Shown here: one piece after another, positions 51,780 through 60,815 of the stretch
Numbering within the stretch: the stretch's first letter is position 1
Layout of the letters: each line of letters starts with the position of its first letter
DNA from: Bilifractor sp002394235
GTDB taxonomy: Bacteria; Bacillota; Clostridia; Lachnospirales; Lachnospiraceae
Length of the DNA stretch: 64,000 bases
Direction: 5' to 3'
Assembly (NCBI RefSeq): GCF_052118845.1
Contig: NZ_JBQKGJ010000018.1
Span: 8,794-72,793 of the forward strand
Program-made: the position numbers and the translations under genes
Notes under the pieces: generated by a model
Seen by the model: only the letters and a program-made list of their open reading frames with translations
What the model was told of the DNA's origin: nothing
Databases searched by the model: none

Positions 51780-52136
51780 TCAGAAAATACAGGAGATCAG
51801 CGTCAGGATTGCCAGTCCTCCCTGCATCAGAATGATCTTCGGGTTGCTCGTCACGCTTCCATACAGCGCGACCGCAACAATATAGACCATCAGGCAGATC
51901 ACAGCTGCCTTGCTGGCAAACGCAAAAACAGCCAGCAGGATCAGCACGGCGATCAGGCCGTTGTAAACGCCCTGGTTCTTAAACAGAACCGAGACATTTT
52001 TCTGCTTGAGTTCGTCTGTCGTCATGCCGAACACCTTCGAAGTCTTTTCAGAGCTTGTCGCAATTGTTTCCAGATAAAAGATATATAAAAATTCAAGCGC
52101 TACCAGTACAGATAAAATTTTTGTTACAATATTCAT
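51780..52136 (-). CDS. DUF1304 family membrane protein
   Basis: A 118-aa protein with four membrane helices, starting MNIVTKILSVLVALEFLYIF. The segment KNQGVYNGLIAV is typical of DUF1304, a family of small integral membrane proteins without known function. ATG follows AAAGGATAACT; the longer frame is made of repeat sequence. It stands alone. Confidence 0.85.
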   Translation of the reverse strand: MNIVTKILSVLVALEFLYIFYLETIATSSEKTSKVFGMTTDELKQKNVSVLFKNQGVYNGLIAVLILLAVFAFASKAAVICLMVYIVAVALYGSVTSNPKIILMQGGLAILTLISCIF

Positions 52137-52167
52137 AGTTATCCTTTCTCGCATCAATTCCAGGGAG

Positions 52168-52290
52168 CAGATACAGTTCCCCTTGCCTTGAAGCACCAGC
52201 CCGGGGCAACTGCACTTCCCCTTACTCTGAAACGCCGGCCCGGGGGCAACTGCACTTCCCCTTGCTTTGAAGCCCCGGCCCGGAACTTCA
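52168..52290. repeat. 41-bp tandem repeat, three copies
   Basis: Units of the type CACTTCCCCTTACTCTGAAA with GCCCGGGGGCAACTG occur three times at 41-42 bp spacing, ending at the stop of the GH13 gene. Confidence 0.9.
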
Positions 52291-54432
52291 GCGGCGTGCC
52301 TTTCTCTTCAGATCATAGATCGCGACATCATCCGGATTTTCGCTTTTGTGTGCGAACACCAGCGCGCCGGAGGCAGGAATCGTCGTCTTGAGGACGCCGG
52401 CTTCCACGGGAACCTCTTCCGTATCCCCAGAGCAGCCATCCCTGTCGCATCGGAAAATTCGCGTCAGACTGTCCTTGTGCGCATACCGGTTCAGCCCTGC
52501 CGGCCACACAACAACTTCCATATAATAATCCTCCTGCCGGTTATTCACCAGAACAATGATCTGCTCCTCCTCATTGAACCTTCCGTATGCCAGAACATTG
52601 TAATCCTTGTACAGAAGCTTCAGCGATCCAGTCCGCAGGGCTGTATGATTCCTGTGTACCGCAATAATCCCCTGATAGAATCGGATCAGATCCTCGTTTT
52701 CCCTGCCCCAGGGATAGGTCCGGCGGTTATCCGGATCTGTGAATCCGCAGACACCCGCTTCATCGCCATAATACACGGTGGGCGCTCCCGGCCATGTCAT
52801 CTGGATCACGACAGCGGTCCGCAGCACAGAAATATCGATGTCCTCTTCCGCCGCCCTGGTTCCGAGGTTCTGCACACGGCCGACCTTGTGATTCGTCCTG
52901 GTCAGAAATCTGGAATGATCATGGTTATCCAGTTCATTCATCGCCACCAGCAGCGAGGGCATGGTGAACGAGGCCATGTGATAACGCATAGCGTCCTCAA
53001 AGCTGTCCGCGTTGCCCAGGAGATCCTCCCTGTATGAGTCGCTGTGCTTCTCCATCCCTGTGAGGAACCATGATACCGGCTCCATGAACGCATCGTAGTT
53101 CATGACGGTGTCCCATTCATCACCCTTCAGCCAGGAACCCGCATCCCCGTAATGCTCCGCCAGTATGATGGCATCCGGATTCGCCTCCTTGACCTTCTGG
53201 CGGAATTTTTTCCAGAACTGATGGTTAAATTCCGAGGAATGCCCCAGATCAGCCGCCACGTCAAGTCTCCATCCGTCAGCGCTGAACGGCGGCGACACCC
53301 ACTTACCGGCGATCCGGAGAATATCCTCCTGCAGCCTGATGGAATCCTCATAATTCAGCTTCGGCAGCGTATCATGGCCCCACCACCCGTCATAATGGGA
53401 ATTATACGGCCAGACAGAGCCACGCTGGAAATCAAAATAGTCGTGATAGGGGCTGTCCTCCGAGATATAGGCACCCGGCTCGAATCCCGGCCTGCCCTCG
53501 TAGATTCTCTCCCGGTCCATCCATTTATTGAAGGATCCACAGTGATTGAAGACACCGTCGATGATCACGCGAATGTTCCTGGCGTGCGCCTCTGCAATGA
53601 GCCTGGCAAACAGCTGGTTTCCCGCTTCCAGGTTCTCATGATCCGTCACACGGCTGATGTAGAGGCCCGCGTGTGTGTTGTCATGGTCCCCGGGCTCAAG
53701 AAGGTCTCCCGACTGTCTGACAATCTTCCCCAGATGAGGGTCCACATAATCATAATCCTGCGTATCATACTTGTGATTGGACGCAGACACAAAGACCGGA
53801 TTCAGATAGATTGCCTCCACGCCGAGCTTCTCCAGATAATCCAGCTTGTCGATGATTCCCTGAAGATCTCCTCCGTAGAAATTTCTCACGTCCATATCTG
53901 CCGGGGGCTGATTCCAGTCCTCAATTCTCTGTACATGCTCGTTGATATAGCTGTATTCATCGGTGAGAACGTCATTCGAGGTATCGCCGTTCCGGAACCT
54001 GTCCGGATAGATCTGGTACATGACGCATCCCTTCGCCCAGTCCGGCGTATGGAATCCCGGAATGATCCGGAACAGATAATCCGACGGCGCCTCTCTCAGC
54101 ACACCGAGCTTACTGTAAAAGCAGGTATTGTTTCCTGCCACGATCTCAAAATAATACGAAAAAATCTCGTTCCGGATTTTGATCTGAATGCTGAAAAAAT
54201 CAAACCCGTCGCGGCACTCCTGAAAGTGCATCCGCATTCTGGCGTCGCCATGGTGAAGATATACCGCATCCGCGTTATTTCTCGCCGTCCGGAACCGGAT
54301 CGTCACCAGATCTCCAGGCTGCGGCTCCATCGGCTTCTGAAACATCTCTGTCTCATCACTGTAGAGCGCATTCTTCTTTAAAAGAGGCCGCATTCGTAGC
54401 GCATATTCAATTTCTCTGTCCAGATCATCCAT
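52288..54432 (-). CDS. GH13 alpha-glucan hydrolase (neopullulanase / cyclomaltodextrinase-like)
   Basis: A 714-aa enzyme without signal peptide, so it acts on imported maltodextrins. An N-terminal CBM34-like domain (about 1-130) precedes the catalytic barrel. Motifs are VIIDGVFNHCG near residue 290, the nucleophile Asp in GWRLDVAADLGH near 390, the acid Glu in ILAEHYGDAGSW near 428, and MNELDNHDHSRF near 505. A C-terminal beta domain closes the chain. ATG at 54432 has GAGGAAATCGGC; the ATG six codons upstream lacks a ribosome binding site. Confidence 0.92.
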   Translation of the reverse strand: MDDLDREIEYALRMRPLLKKNALYSDETEMFQKPMEPQPGDLVTIRFRTARNNADAVYLHHGDARMRMHFQECRDGFDFFSIQIKIRNEIFSYYFEIVAGNNTCFYSKLGVLREAPSDYLFRIIPGFHTPDWAKGCVMYQIYPDRFRNGDTSNDVLTDEYSYINEHVQRIEDWNQPPADMDVRNFYGGDLQGIIDKLDYLEKLGVEAIYLNPVFVSASNHKYDTQDYDYVDPHLGKIVRQSGDLLEPGDHDNTHAGLYISRVTDHENLEAGNQLFARLIAEAHARNIRVIIDGVFNHCGSFNKWMDRERIYEGRPGFEPGAYISEDSPYHDYFDFQRGSVWPYNSHYDGWWGHDTLPKLNYEDSIRLQEDILRIAGKWVSPPFSADGWRLDVAADLGHSSEFNHQFWKKFRQKVKEANPDAIILAEHYGDAGSWLKGDEWDTVMNYDAFMEPVSWFLTGMEKHSDSYREDLLGNADSFEDAMRYHMASFTMPSLLVAMNELDNHDHSRFLTRTNHKVGRVQNLGTRAAEEDIDISVLRTAVVIQMTWPGAPTVYYGDEAGVCGFTDPDNRRTYPWGRENEDLIRFYQGIIAVHRNHTALRTGSLKLLYKDYNVLAYGRFNEEEQIIVLVNNRQEDYYMEVVVWPAGLNRYAHKDSLTRIFRCDRDGCSGDTEEVPVEAGVLKTTIPASGALVFAHKSENPDDVAIYDLKRKARR

Positions 54433-54468
54433 GCCGATTTCCTCTTTCATTCTTCATTATTCATATGT

Positions 54469-54499
54469 AAAAAGGCAGCCTTATTCAGGCTGCCTTTTT
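54469..54499 (-). terminator. ftsH terminator
   Basis: Perfect AAAAAGGCAGCC/GGCTGCCTTTTT with a 7-nt loop, 145 bp past the ftsH stop. Confidence 0.93.
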
Positions 54500-54644
54500 G
54501 GAGAAGGTATTTCTCTTATGGGGTGTAGCAAAAACTATATAATGTATTGGGGGGTTTTTACGGTTATTATAGTAACACGGGTCCCTCCAAAAGTCTGCAC
54601 AAAGTTAACAAATTTTGTTGTTCAGTTTTGTGCACCATTCACAA

Positions 54645-56507
54645 TTATGATTCTGCAGCTCCATCTGCCGCAGCTTTTGCTTCCTCTTCAAAAATAGCCT
54701 CAAATTCTTTGCGGTTTAATTTTTCCTTTTCCATCAGCTGTTTCGCGCACTCATCCAGAACAAATCTGTGCTTCTCAATGATCTCGCGGGCTCTGCTGTG
54801 GCAGTTCTCGATGATTTCCTTGACTTCCTCGTCGATCGCAGCAGCGACGTTTTCACTGTAGGACTTCGTGTGACCCCAGTCTCTTCCAATAAATACTTCA
54901 TTGCTGTCGCCCTGGTCATAGTTTACCAGACCCAGCTTGGGAGACATGCCGTATTTTGTGATCATGGCCCTTGCCGTCGCCGTCGCCTGCTTGATATCCT
55001 GGGATGCTCCGGTCGTGATATCGTCAAATACCATCTCCTCGGCCGCGCGTCCGCCCAGATCCACAATGATCTGCTGGATCATCTTGCCCTTGGTCATGAA
55101 CATTTCATCGTTTTCCGGCTGCGGCATGGTATATCCGGCCGCGCCTGGCCCCGTGGGAATAATAGAAATCGTGTATACCGGTTCCATCAGATCCAGAACA
55201 TGGAACAGAATGGCATGTCCGGTCTCATGGTAGGCAGTGATTTTCTTCTCCTTCTCGGAAATCACACGGCTTTTCTTCTCTGTGCCGATACCGACCTTGA
55301 TGAAGGCATCCTTGATATCCTCCTGGCGGACATACGCCCTGGAGTCGCGCGCGGCATGAATTGCCGCCTCGTTCAAAAGATTCTCCAGATCCGCACCGGT
55401 GAATCCCGCTGTCGTCTGCGCGATCTGCTTCAGATCGATATCATCGCCGAGCGGTTTGTTCTTCGCGTGAACCTTCAGGATTTCCTCTCTTCCTCTGATA
55501 TCCGGCGGGCTTACTACAACCTTCCGGTCAAAACGTCCCGGACGCAGAATGGCCGGATCGAGAATATCCACACGGTTCGTGGCTGCCATCACGATAATTC
55601 CCTCGTTGACGCCGAATCCGTCCATCTCGACCAGAAGCTGGTTGAGGGTCTGCTCCCTCTCGTCATGTCCGCCGCCCATTCCGGTTCCACGGCGTCTGCC
55701 GACCGCGTCGATCTCATCAATGAAAACGATACACGGCGCGTTCTTTTTTGCCTCGGAAAAAAGATCTCTTACCCTGGAGGCTCCGACGCCAACAAACATC
55801 TCCACAAAATCCGAGCCCGAGATGCTGAAGAACGGAACACCGGCTTCCCCGGCAACCGCCTTCGCCAGCAGCGTCTTTCCCGTTCCGGGAGGCCCCACGA
55901 GGATGACACCCTTCGGAATCCGCGCTCCAACTTTCGTATATTTCGAAGGATTCTTGAGGAAATCCACGATTTCCACCAGATCCTCCTTCTCTTCCTCAAG
56001 CCCGGCTACGTCTGCAAAGCGAACCTTGCTCTCCTTGCCGTTTGTCATCGACGCATGGCTCTTGCCGAAATCCATCATCCGGCTGTTGGCGTTACCAGCG
56101 CCTCCCGCGGATCTTGCGAGGAATCCCGCCAGGATAACCACCAGAAGAACACCCAGAAGAAACGGAATGAGAATCGTGCTCCATTCTCCGGACCGGGAAA
56201 CGTCAGACACCGTATAACTGATGTCATGATCTTCCAGCTCCTGAATCGCATCGTTGACATCCGTGACGTTCACCACATATTCCGTTCCATCCCGCAGGGT
56301 GAACGAAACCTTGCCTGTGGGCACCTCGGCGTTCTGGCTGATCTCTGCCCGGCTGATCTCGCCGTCCTTCAGATATTTCTCATATGCCGATGCGCTGACC
56401 GCGCGGTTTGACTGCATGAGAGTCGGTATAATCAGGAAAAAAGCGATGATCACGGCCATGATGATCAGATACACCGCCATCCCTCTTCTGTTGTTCGTTC
56501 TGTTCAA
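54645..56507 (-). CDS. ftsH: ATP-dependent zinc metalloprotease FtsH
   Basis: A 620-aa membrane AAA+ protease for quality control. There are two membrane helices (about 10-30 and 112-130) around an outer domain. Walker A is GPPGTGKTLLAKA near residue 205, Walker B IVFIDEIDAVG near 258, SRH region RPGRFDRKV near 310, and the zinc site HETGH near 420. The start is TTG with GGAG 9 nt upstream; the first ATG is ten codons in. It closes the conserved S4/divIC/tilS/hpt/ftsH block. Confidence 0.97.
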   Translation of the reverse strand: MNRTNNRRGMAVYLIIMAVIIAFFLIIPTLMQSNRAVSASAYEKYLKDGEISRAEISQNAEVPTGKVSFTLRDGTEYVVNVTDVNDAIQELEDHDISYTVSDVSRSGEWSTILIPFLLGVLLVVILAGFLARSAGGAGNANSRMMDFGKSHASMTNGKESKVRFADVAGLEEEKEDLVEIVDFLKNPSKYTKVGARIPKGVILVGPPGTGKTLLAKAVAGEAGVPFFSISGSDFVEMFVGVGASRVRDLFSEAKKNAPCIVFIDEIDAVGRRRGTGMGGGHDEREQTLNQLLVEMDGFGVNEGIIVMAATNRVDILDPAILRPGRFDRKVVVSPPDIRGREEILKVHAKNKPLGDDIDLKQIAQTTAGFTGADLENLLNEAAIHAARDSRAYVRQEDIKDAFIKVGIGTEKKSRVISEKEKKITAYHETGHAILFHVLDLMEPVYTISIIPTGPGAAGYTMPQPENDEMFMTKGKMIQQIIVDLGGRAAEEMVFDDITTGASQDIKQATATARAMITKYGMSPKLGLVNYDQGDSNEVFIGRDWGHTKSYSENVAAAIDEEVKEIIENCHSRAREIIEKHRFVLDECAKQLMEKEKLNRKEFEAIFEEEAKAAADGAAES

Positions 56508-56534
56508 AGTCTTCTGCTCCTTACTCTGCCGTAC

Positions 56535-56645
56535 TATCTCGTTATCGCGATGCCCGCGCCAATTACCCCGGGCTGTTATTCTTCATGCGCAAAAATCGTC
56601 ATCTCGTTATCGCGATGCCCGCGTCTATTACCGGGCGTCCTCGTC
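56535..56645. repeat. 65-bp repeat with family-B-like core at the hpt 3' end
   Basis: ATCTCGTTATCGCGATGCCCGCG (23 bp; ends at 56536 and 56601) is repeated without change 65 bp apart and runs into the hpt stop. It matches the family B segment ATCTCGCTATCGCGACGCTC at most positions. Confidence 0.82.
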
Positions 56646-57170
56646 ATCAAAAGAAATGACGCCAATGTACGGAAGATTTCTGTATCTCTGATCGTAGTCA
56701 AGTCCGAATCCGACGACAAAATTGTCCGGAATCCGGAAACCGGAGTACTCCACATTCACATCCGGCACGACGCGCCGCTCCGGCTTGTCGAGAAGCGTGC
56801 ACAGACGAATGCTGTTCGGCTTTCTCTTCTTGAAAATCTGCAGGAGATAGCTCAGCGTTCTTCCGGAATCAATAATGTCCTCCACAATCAGCACATCCTT
56901 GCCCTCTATGCTCTGGTCCAGATCCTTCACAATCTTCACAATCCCGCTGGAAGAGGTTCCCCCGCCGTAGCTGGAAACCGACATGAAGTCCATGGTCACC
57001 GGGACGGTGATCTTCTTCGCCAGATCACACATGAATACCACTCCGCCCTTCAGGACGCAGATCATGGTGATCGTCCTGCCCTCATAGTCCCTGCTGATCT
57101 GCGCGCCCAGCTCGGCAACTCTCTGCTGTACCTTCTCCTCCGGAATCAAAACCGATACCTTCTCGCTCAT
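56628..57170 (-). CDS. hpt: Hypoxanthine phosphoribosyltransferase
   Basis: Hpt salvages hypoxanthine and guanine to IMP and GMP with PRPP. The 180-aa protein has the PRPP loop VLIVEDIIDSGRTL near residue 95 and the active-site DFMSVSSYGGGTSSSG near 63. RNLPYIGVISFDDEDAR ends the chain. ATG follows AGGAGGATTTTCGA. The tilS-hpt-ftsH order is conserved in Firmicutes. Confidence 0.96.
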   Translation of the reverse strand: MSEKVSVLIPEEKVQQRVAELGAQISRDYEGRTITMICVLKGGVVFMCDLAKKITVPVTMDFMSVSSYGGGTSSSGIVKIVKDLDQSIEGKDVLIVEDIIDSGRTLSYLLQIFKKRKPNSIRLCTLLDKPERRVVPDVNVEYSGFRIPDNFVVGFGLDYDQRYRNLPYIGVISFDDEDAR

Positions 57171-57221
57171 TCGAAAATCCTCCTATATAAAATTATCATT
57201 ATCACAATATTTCCCGCTTTA

Positions 57222-57360
57222 TCCGGACAGCCGTCTCATGCCTTTTCCCGGACTGTCGTCTCATGCCTTTTCCCGGACTGTCGTCTCGTGCCCTCCCGGA
57301 CAGCCGTTTGCCTTTTGCTTTTTCCGGACAATCGTCTGCTTTCCGGACTTTTCTTCGTCC
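57222..57360. repeat. About 26-bp tandem repeat between tilS and hpt
   Basis: Five or six units built on CCGGACWGYCGTCTCATGCC with T/C-rich links. The first three are close to identical, later ones shorter. Confidence 0.88.
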
Positions 57361-57371
57361 GTCCGGCTTCC

Positions 57372-59042
57372 TCATTGGCATGTCATCTCCTCCGCGGTGA
57401 TCTCCAGGATATTCTTTGTTTTGTCTGTTATCCTGCAGTCCCCGCTGATTCTTCCTCCGACCACCCAGAAAATCCGCTGGCCGGATGCCAGAAGAGGAAT
57501 TCCTCCGCGTTCATCCCGCGGGATTTTTTCATTTATAAAATAATCCTTCAGCTTCTTGGTCTGCCCGGTATCCGTGACGACGATCCGGTCGCCGGCAAGC
57601 CGTGTTCGGAATACGATATTGTTTCCTATTTTATCATAGTCGAAGTACTTCGTATACCGATTTAGCGGTATTTTCTTTTCTGCGCCCGGGTATCCCCGCA
57701 TTTGCCTGCAGGTAAACCTCCATCCTCTGAAAAAAAATGTCCCTTCTCCCGTCACCGGTACAGCTGCGCTCTGCGCAAGATCTGCGTCCCCGCGCACAAG
57801 GCGGATTCCATCGTATCGCCGCACCGCGCGGACCCCGTAAGGAAGATCCACTCCCTTTCCCGCGGACATGCCGAACAGCTCGCGGAGCTGCTGCAGTTGC
57901 TCACGCCCGAGGTCCTTTTTTCTTCCGGACACCATCTCCAGAGCATCCATCAGAATATAGCGCTGTATAACCTCTGCTTCCTGCATCACCGCGTCCTTCA
58001 GAAAAACAATGACGCCGCCATCGCTGTTCGAACCCACCTCCACCAGTTCGGATTCCCGCTTTCGCGCTTCCGCATGAAGGTATTCATCCGCCTCTGCCGC
58101 ATCCTCGGCCAGCTCACGAATGTGACGCACTGCCTCCGGATTCAGATGCTCTTCCAGATACGGAATCACCCTTTGTCTCAGACAGTTCCTGCTGTATTCT
58201 TCATCCAGGTTCGTCGCGTCGGTCCGCCAGCAGATGTTCTGTTCCTGAAGCCACTCCTCAATCTCCCATCTGCGTACAAACAAGAGAGGATGTATCACCG
58301 TCAGTTCTTCCCTACGCGCGTCTTCCCACGCAACACGATTGCCGGGGCTGTGACTGCTACTGGCGGTCGGTCCTTTCGTACGCGCATCTTCCCACATGTC
58401 ACGATTGTCGCGGCTGTAGCCGCTACTGCTGGTCGGTCCTTCCGCGTCTACCTCTTCCCATGCACCACCGATCCTGCTGACCGGACGGATGCCTGCGAGC
58501 CCTGCCAGAGAACTTCCGCGAACAGCCTGAAAGAGTGCGGTTTCCGCGAGATCATTTGCGTGATGCGCCAGCGCGATCTTCACTCCTTCTGCCGCACCCC
58601 CGCGACCGCGGACTTCTGTTACCCTTCTTCGTTTCGGATTATCTGCACGCTCACCTGTCTCTTCCGATAAGAATAGCCTCTCCGCCTTACACAGAGCATC
58701 CCGGAACGCCTGCTGCCGCAGAAGCCGCCCCGTCTCCTCAAGTCCCCTCTTTTCCTGCCTCGCGATTTCCGTGACTGGAAAAGAATATACATACAGAGGG
58801 ATCTTTCTTTCACGGCAGATCGTTCTCACATATTCCTCATCCGCATCCGCGTCCGCGCCTCTGATGTTGTGATTCACATGCACAGCCGCCAGATGGAAAC
58901 TTCTCTTCTCCCTTAGAGCGTTCAGAACCAGAAGGAGACAGACGGAATCCGCACCGCCGGAAACACCGGCAATCACCACATCTCCCTCATCGATCATATG
59001 GAATCTGCGGATATAAGCATCCGCCTCTTTTATCAGATCCAT
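57372..59042 (-). CDS. tilS: tRNA(Ile)-lysidine synthetase with expanded internal repeat
   Basis: TilS puts lysine on C34 of tRNA-Ile(CAU) so that it reads AUA. The PP-loop SGGADSVCLL is near residue 28, VNHNIRGADADADEEYV near 57, and HHANDLAETALFQAVRGSSL near 160. At 556 aa it is longer than the usual 430-470. One cause is a 66-bp in-frame tandem repeat (residues about 190-245: WEEVDAEGPTSSSGYSRDN, WEDARTKGPTASSSHSPGN, WEDARREE) between GLAGIRPV and VIHPLL, which normally adjoin. A second Arg/Glu-rich insert lies near 125-150. The C-terminal substrate domain is present. Confidence 0.93.
   Translation of the reverse strand: MDLIKEADAYIRRFHMIDEGDVVIAGVSGGADSVCLLLVLNALREKRSFHLAAVHVNHNIRGADADADEEYVRTICRERKIPLYVYSFPVTEIARQEKRGLEETGRLLRQQAFRDALCKAERLFLSEETGERADNPKRRRVTEVRGRGGAAEGVKIALAHHANDLAETALFQAVRGSSLAGLAGIRPVSRIGGAWEEVDAEGPTSSSGYSRDNRDMWEDARTKGPTASSSHSPGNRVAWEDARREELTVIHPLLFVRRWEIEEWLQEQNICWRTDATNLDEEYSRNCLRQRVIPYLEEHLNPEAVRHIRELAEDAAEADEYLHAEARKRESELVEVGSNSDGGVIVFLKDAVMQEAEVIQRYILMDALEMVSGRKKDLGREQLQQLRELFGMSAGKGVDLPYGVRAVRRYDGIRLVRGDADLAQSAAVPVTGEGTFFFRGWRFTCRQMRGYPGAEKKIPLNRYTKYFDYDKIGNNIVFRTRLAGDRIVVTDTGQTKKLKDYFINEKIPRDERGGIPLLASGQRIFWVVGGRISGDCRITDKTKNILEITAEEMTCQ
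58312..58472 (-). repeat. 66-bp in-frame repeat inside tilS
   Basis: TCTTCCCA recurs at 58321, 58387 and 58453, exactly 66 bp apart, with two full units and a partial third. Each unit codes 22 residues. Confidence 0.95.
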
Positions 59043-59059
59043 CTGTTCACTCCCGATCC

Positions 59060-59235
59060 GCCGTCATTGAAAAAACCATATCCTCAAAATCGGATATCGC
59101 ATCCCCTAATATCCGCCTTTCTTCTTTTCATCACTGAAAAAAACATATCCTCAGAATCAGATATTGCATCCCGTAATGTCCGGCTTTCTTCTTTTCATCA
59201 CTGAAAAAAGCCATATCCTCAGAATCGGATATGGC
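59060..59235 (-). terminator. Terminator in three tandem copies after divIC
   Basis: The copy next to divIC (59211-59235) is intact: GCCATATCC/GGATATGGC with TTTTTT on the minus strand. Two diverged copies follow at 67-68 bp steps (59143 and 59076) and keep the T-run but have weaker stems. All end in CAGTG-type bases. Confidence 0.88.
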
Positions 59236-59249
59236 TCCCGGTTGTTTCA

Positions 59250-59660
59250 TCAGTCTCCGGCACCACTGTATGCTGTATCTCCGCCGGCATTCTCTGTCCC
59301 GGATTCCTTTTCTTCCGAAGATGCAGAAGATGACGACGTAGAAGAATCTGAAGAAGCGGATGTATCACCCTTCGTTCCGGCTGTATCCGATTCCCGGAAG
59401 ATGATCTCTCCATCCTTGATCAGCCCCAGCTTGTCCTTCGCTACCTGTTCCTTGTAAGAATCGCTCTGTATATATTCCGACTCGCTGCGGATTTCCTCCG
59501 TGCGCTTCTCTTCTGCCGCAGTCTCCTTCTTGAGCTCTTCTATCTGTGTATTGCCTTCGGCGATTCTGCTGCTGAGCCTGGCGCTTCCCGCCATCAGTGC
59601 GATCATCAGCGCGATCACCACTGCAATGATACACAACATTGTTTTCTTATTCTGACGCAT
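59250..59660 (-). CDS. divIC: Septum formation initiator, DivIC/FtsB family
   Basis: A 136-aa bitopic division protein. A short basic start (MRQNKKT) leads to one membrane helix (about 8-27) and a coiled coil (about 30-65: IAEGNTQIEELKKETAAEEK). The YIQSDSYKEQVAKDKLGLIKDGEIIF motif typical of FtsB/DivIC follows (about 63-90). The last 45 residues are Ser/Glu/Gly-rich and probably disordered. Its place between the S4 gene and tilS is the conserved location of divIC. ATG follows AGGGGACCAGA. Confidence 0.9.
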   Translation of the reverse strand: MRQNKKTMLCIIAVVIALMIALMAGSARLSSRIAEGNTQIEELKKETAAEEKRTEEIRSESEYIQSDSYKEQVAKDKLGLIKDGEIIFRESDTAGTKGDTSASSDSSTSSSSASSEEKESGTENAGGDTAYSGAGD

Positions 59661-59754
59661 TCTGGTCCCCTGTCACAGAAATATATGGTATCCCGTTTGT
59701 GCCGCTTTCGCGTCACTTCAGAATGATATCCGCTTTCATCATACCGCTCCCCTA

Positions 59755-59890
59755 AAACCCCCAGGCGGTCCGCTTAACATTCCCTCGCCTGCCTTGCATA
59801 CCGCAAAACCAGGGATAGTTACCAAAACCGCGGGCAGTCTGTTTAACACTTCCCTCACCGCAGGCCATCCGCATTTTCGAGGAGCTTATA
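59755..59890. repeat. Degenerate direct repeat upstream of divIC
   Basis: CTTAACATTCCCTCGCCTGC and TTTAACACTTCCCTCACCGC, about 85 bp apart, are old copies of one unit. Otherwise 59661-59969 has no gene I can see. Confidence 0.6.
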
Positions 59891-59969
59891 CGAAGTATAG
59901 CAGTCCGTTTTTGAAAAAGCAAGATTCCCACGGACACAGTCGTCAGACAGATTTCTGCGAACGCTGTTG

Positions 59970-60209
59970 TCAGACATACTCATAGGTCGACTGTGCGTCC
60001 TCCTTGCGGACGGTCTCCTGGACATTCAGCACGCGCACAGAAACCGTCTTCTCTCCGAAGAGGATATCAATTCTGTCACCAGCCTTTACCTCTGCGCTCG
60101 CTCTTGCCGTCTTCCCGTTCAGCAGGACACGCCCCGCATCACATGCTTCATTCGCGACGGTTCTCCGCTTGATCAGTCTCGACACTTTCAGATACTTGTC
60201 TAATCTCAT
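59970..60209 (-). CDS. S4-domain RNA-binding protein (YabO/RlbA type)
   Basis: A 79-aa protein that is a single S4 domain: MRLDKYLKVSRLIKRRTVAN, then GRVLLNGKTARASAEVKAGD. Such proteins (Hsp15/RqcP family) bind stalled 50S subunits with peptidyl-tRNA and take part in ribosome rescue or alanine tailing. That links it to pth by pathway. ATG follows AGAAAGGAATGCC. It heads the divIC-tilS-hpt-ftsH block. Confidence 0.9.
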   Translation of the reverse strand: MRLDKYLKVSRLIKRRTVANEACDAGRVLLNGKTARASAEVKAGDRIDILFGEKTVSVRVLNVQETVRKEDAQSTYEYV

Positions 60210-60815
60210 GGCATTCCTTTCTGTCTTCTGCTATCCGGCTGCGTTTTCAAAGAAACTCAACCCGTATTAAAGAGTCATGCAGGCACTGCCCGAACGACAG
60301 GATGGGACTGCTGCATGGATCAGCCATGCCGCAGTCCCACCCTGTCATTTTGCCTGTATAACTCTCTGCAACGCGTCTTCAGCAGCTGTAACCAAAAATT
60401 CACAAACTTTTTGCTCCATCGTCATAAAGTGACGTATTATCGTTACTCTATGTGATTATGTTCGCTTATTGCGAAATGAACATTATATATTGATGCACTT
60501 TATCCGGCCTATGATAAAAATACATCTATGAAGTTGTTAAAGAACAATTTTTATTTTGTTCATTGGGAGCATTATACGTGATTCGCTTTGAATATTCAAG
60601 ACATCAACATTTTTGTTTTCTTCGCCTCCGGACGGAAATGATTATGTCTCTCTTTTCACCTTCGATGCAGACGGCACCAGTGATGTTCTCTGCGGCCAGT
60701 ACACGGGCTTTACTGCATCCCTGGCCTTTTTTGCTGCTGTTCAGCTTTCCGTCAAGCTTTACATCCTGTATGCATCTGATGAAGAGACTTGCCGCCCCCC
60801 TGGAAAAAGCTTCTC
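60210..60815. other. Gap with one long hairpin
   Basis: The only clear object is a 16-bp stem GACAGGATGGGACTGC/GCAGTCCCACCCTGTC (one mismatch; 60296-60346), a possible terminator. The stretch 60400-60560 is AT-rich. Between 60560 and 60815 frames are open on both strands, but neither has a ribosome binding site or known motif; it may be a gene remnant. Confidence 0.5.

Noticed and set aside
56550..57665. 371-codon plus-strand frame over hpt
   Set aside because: Antisense to hpt and to tandem repeats; no family motif.
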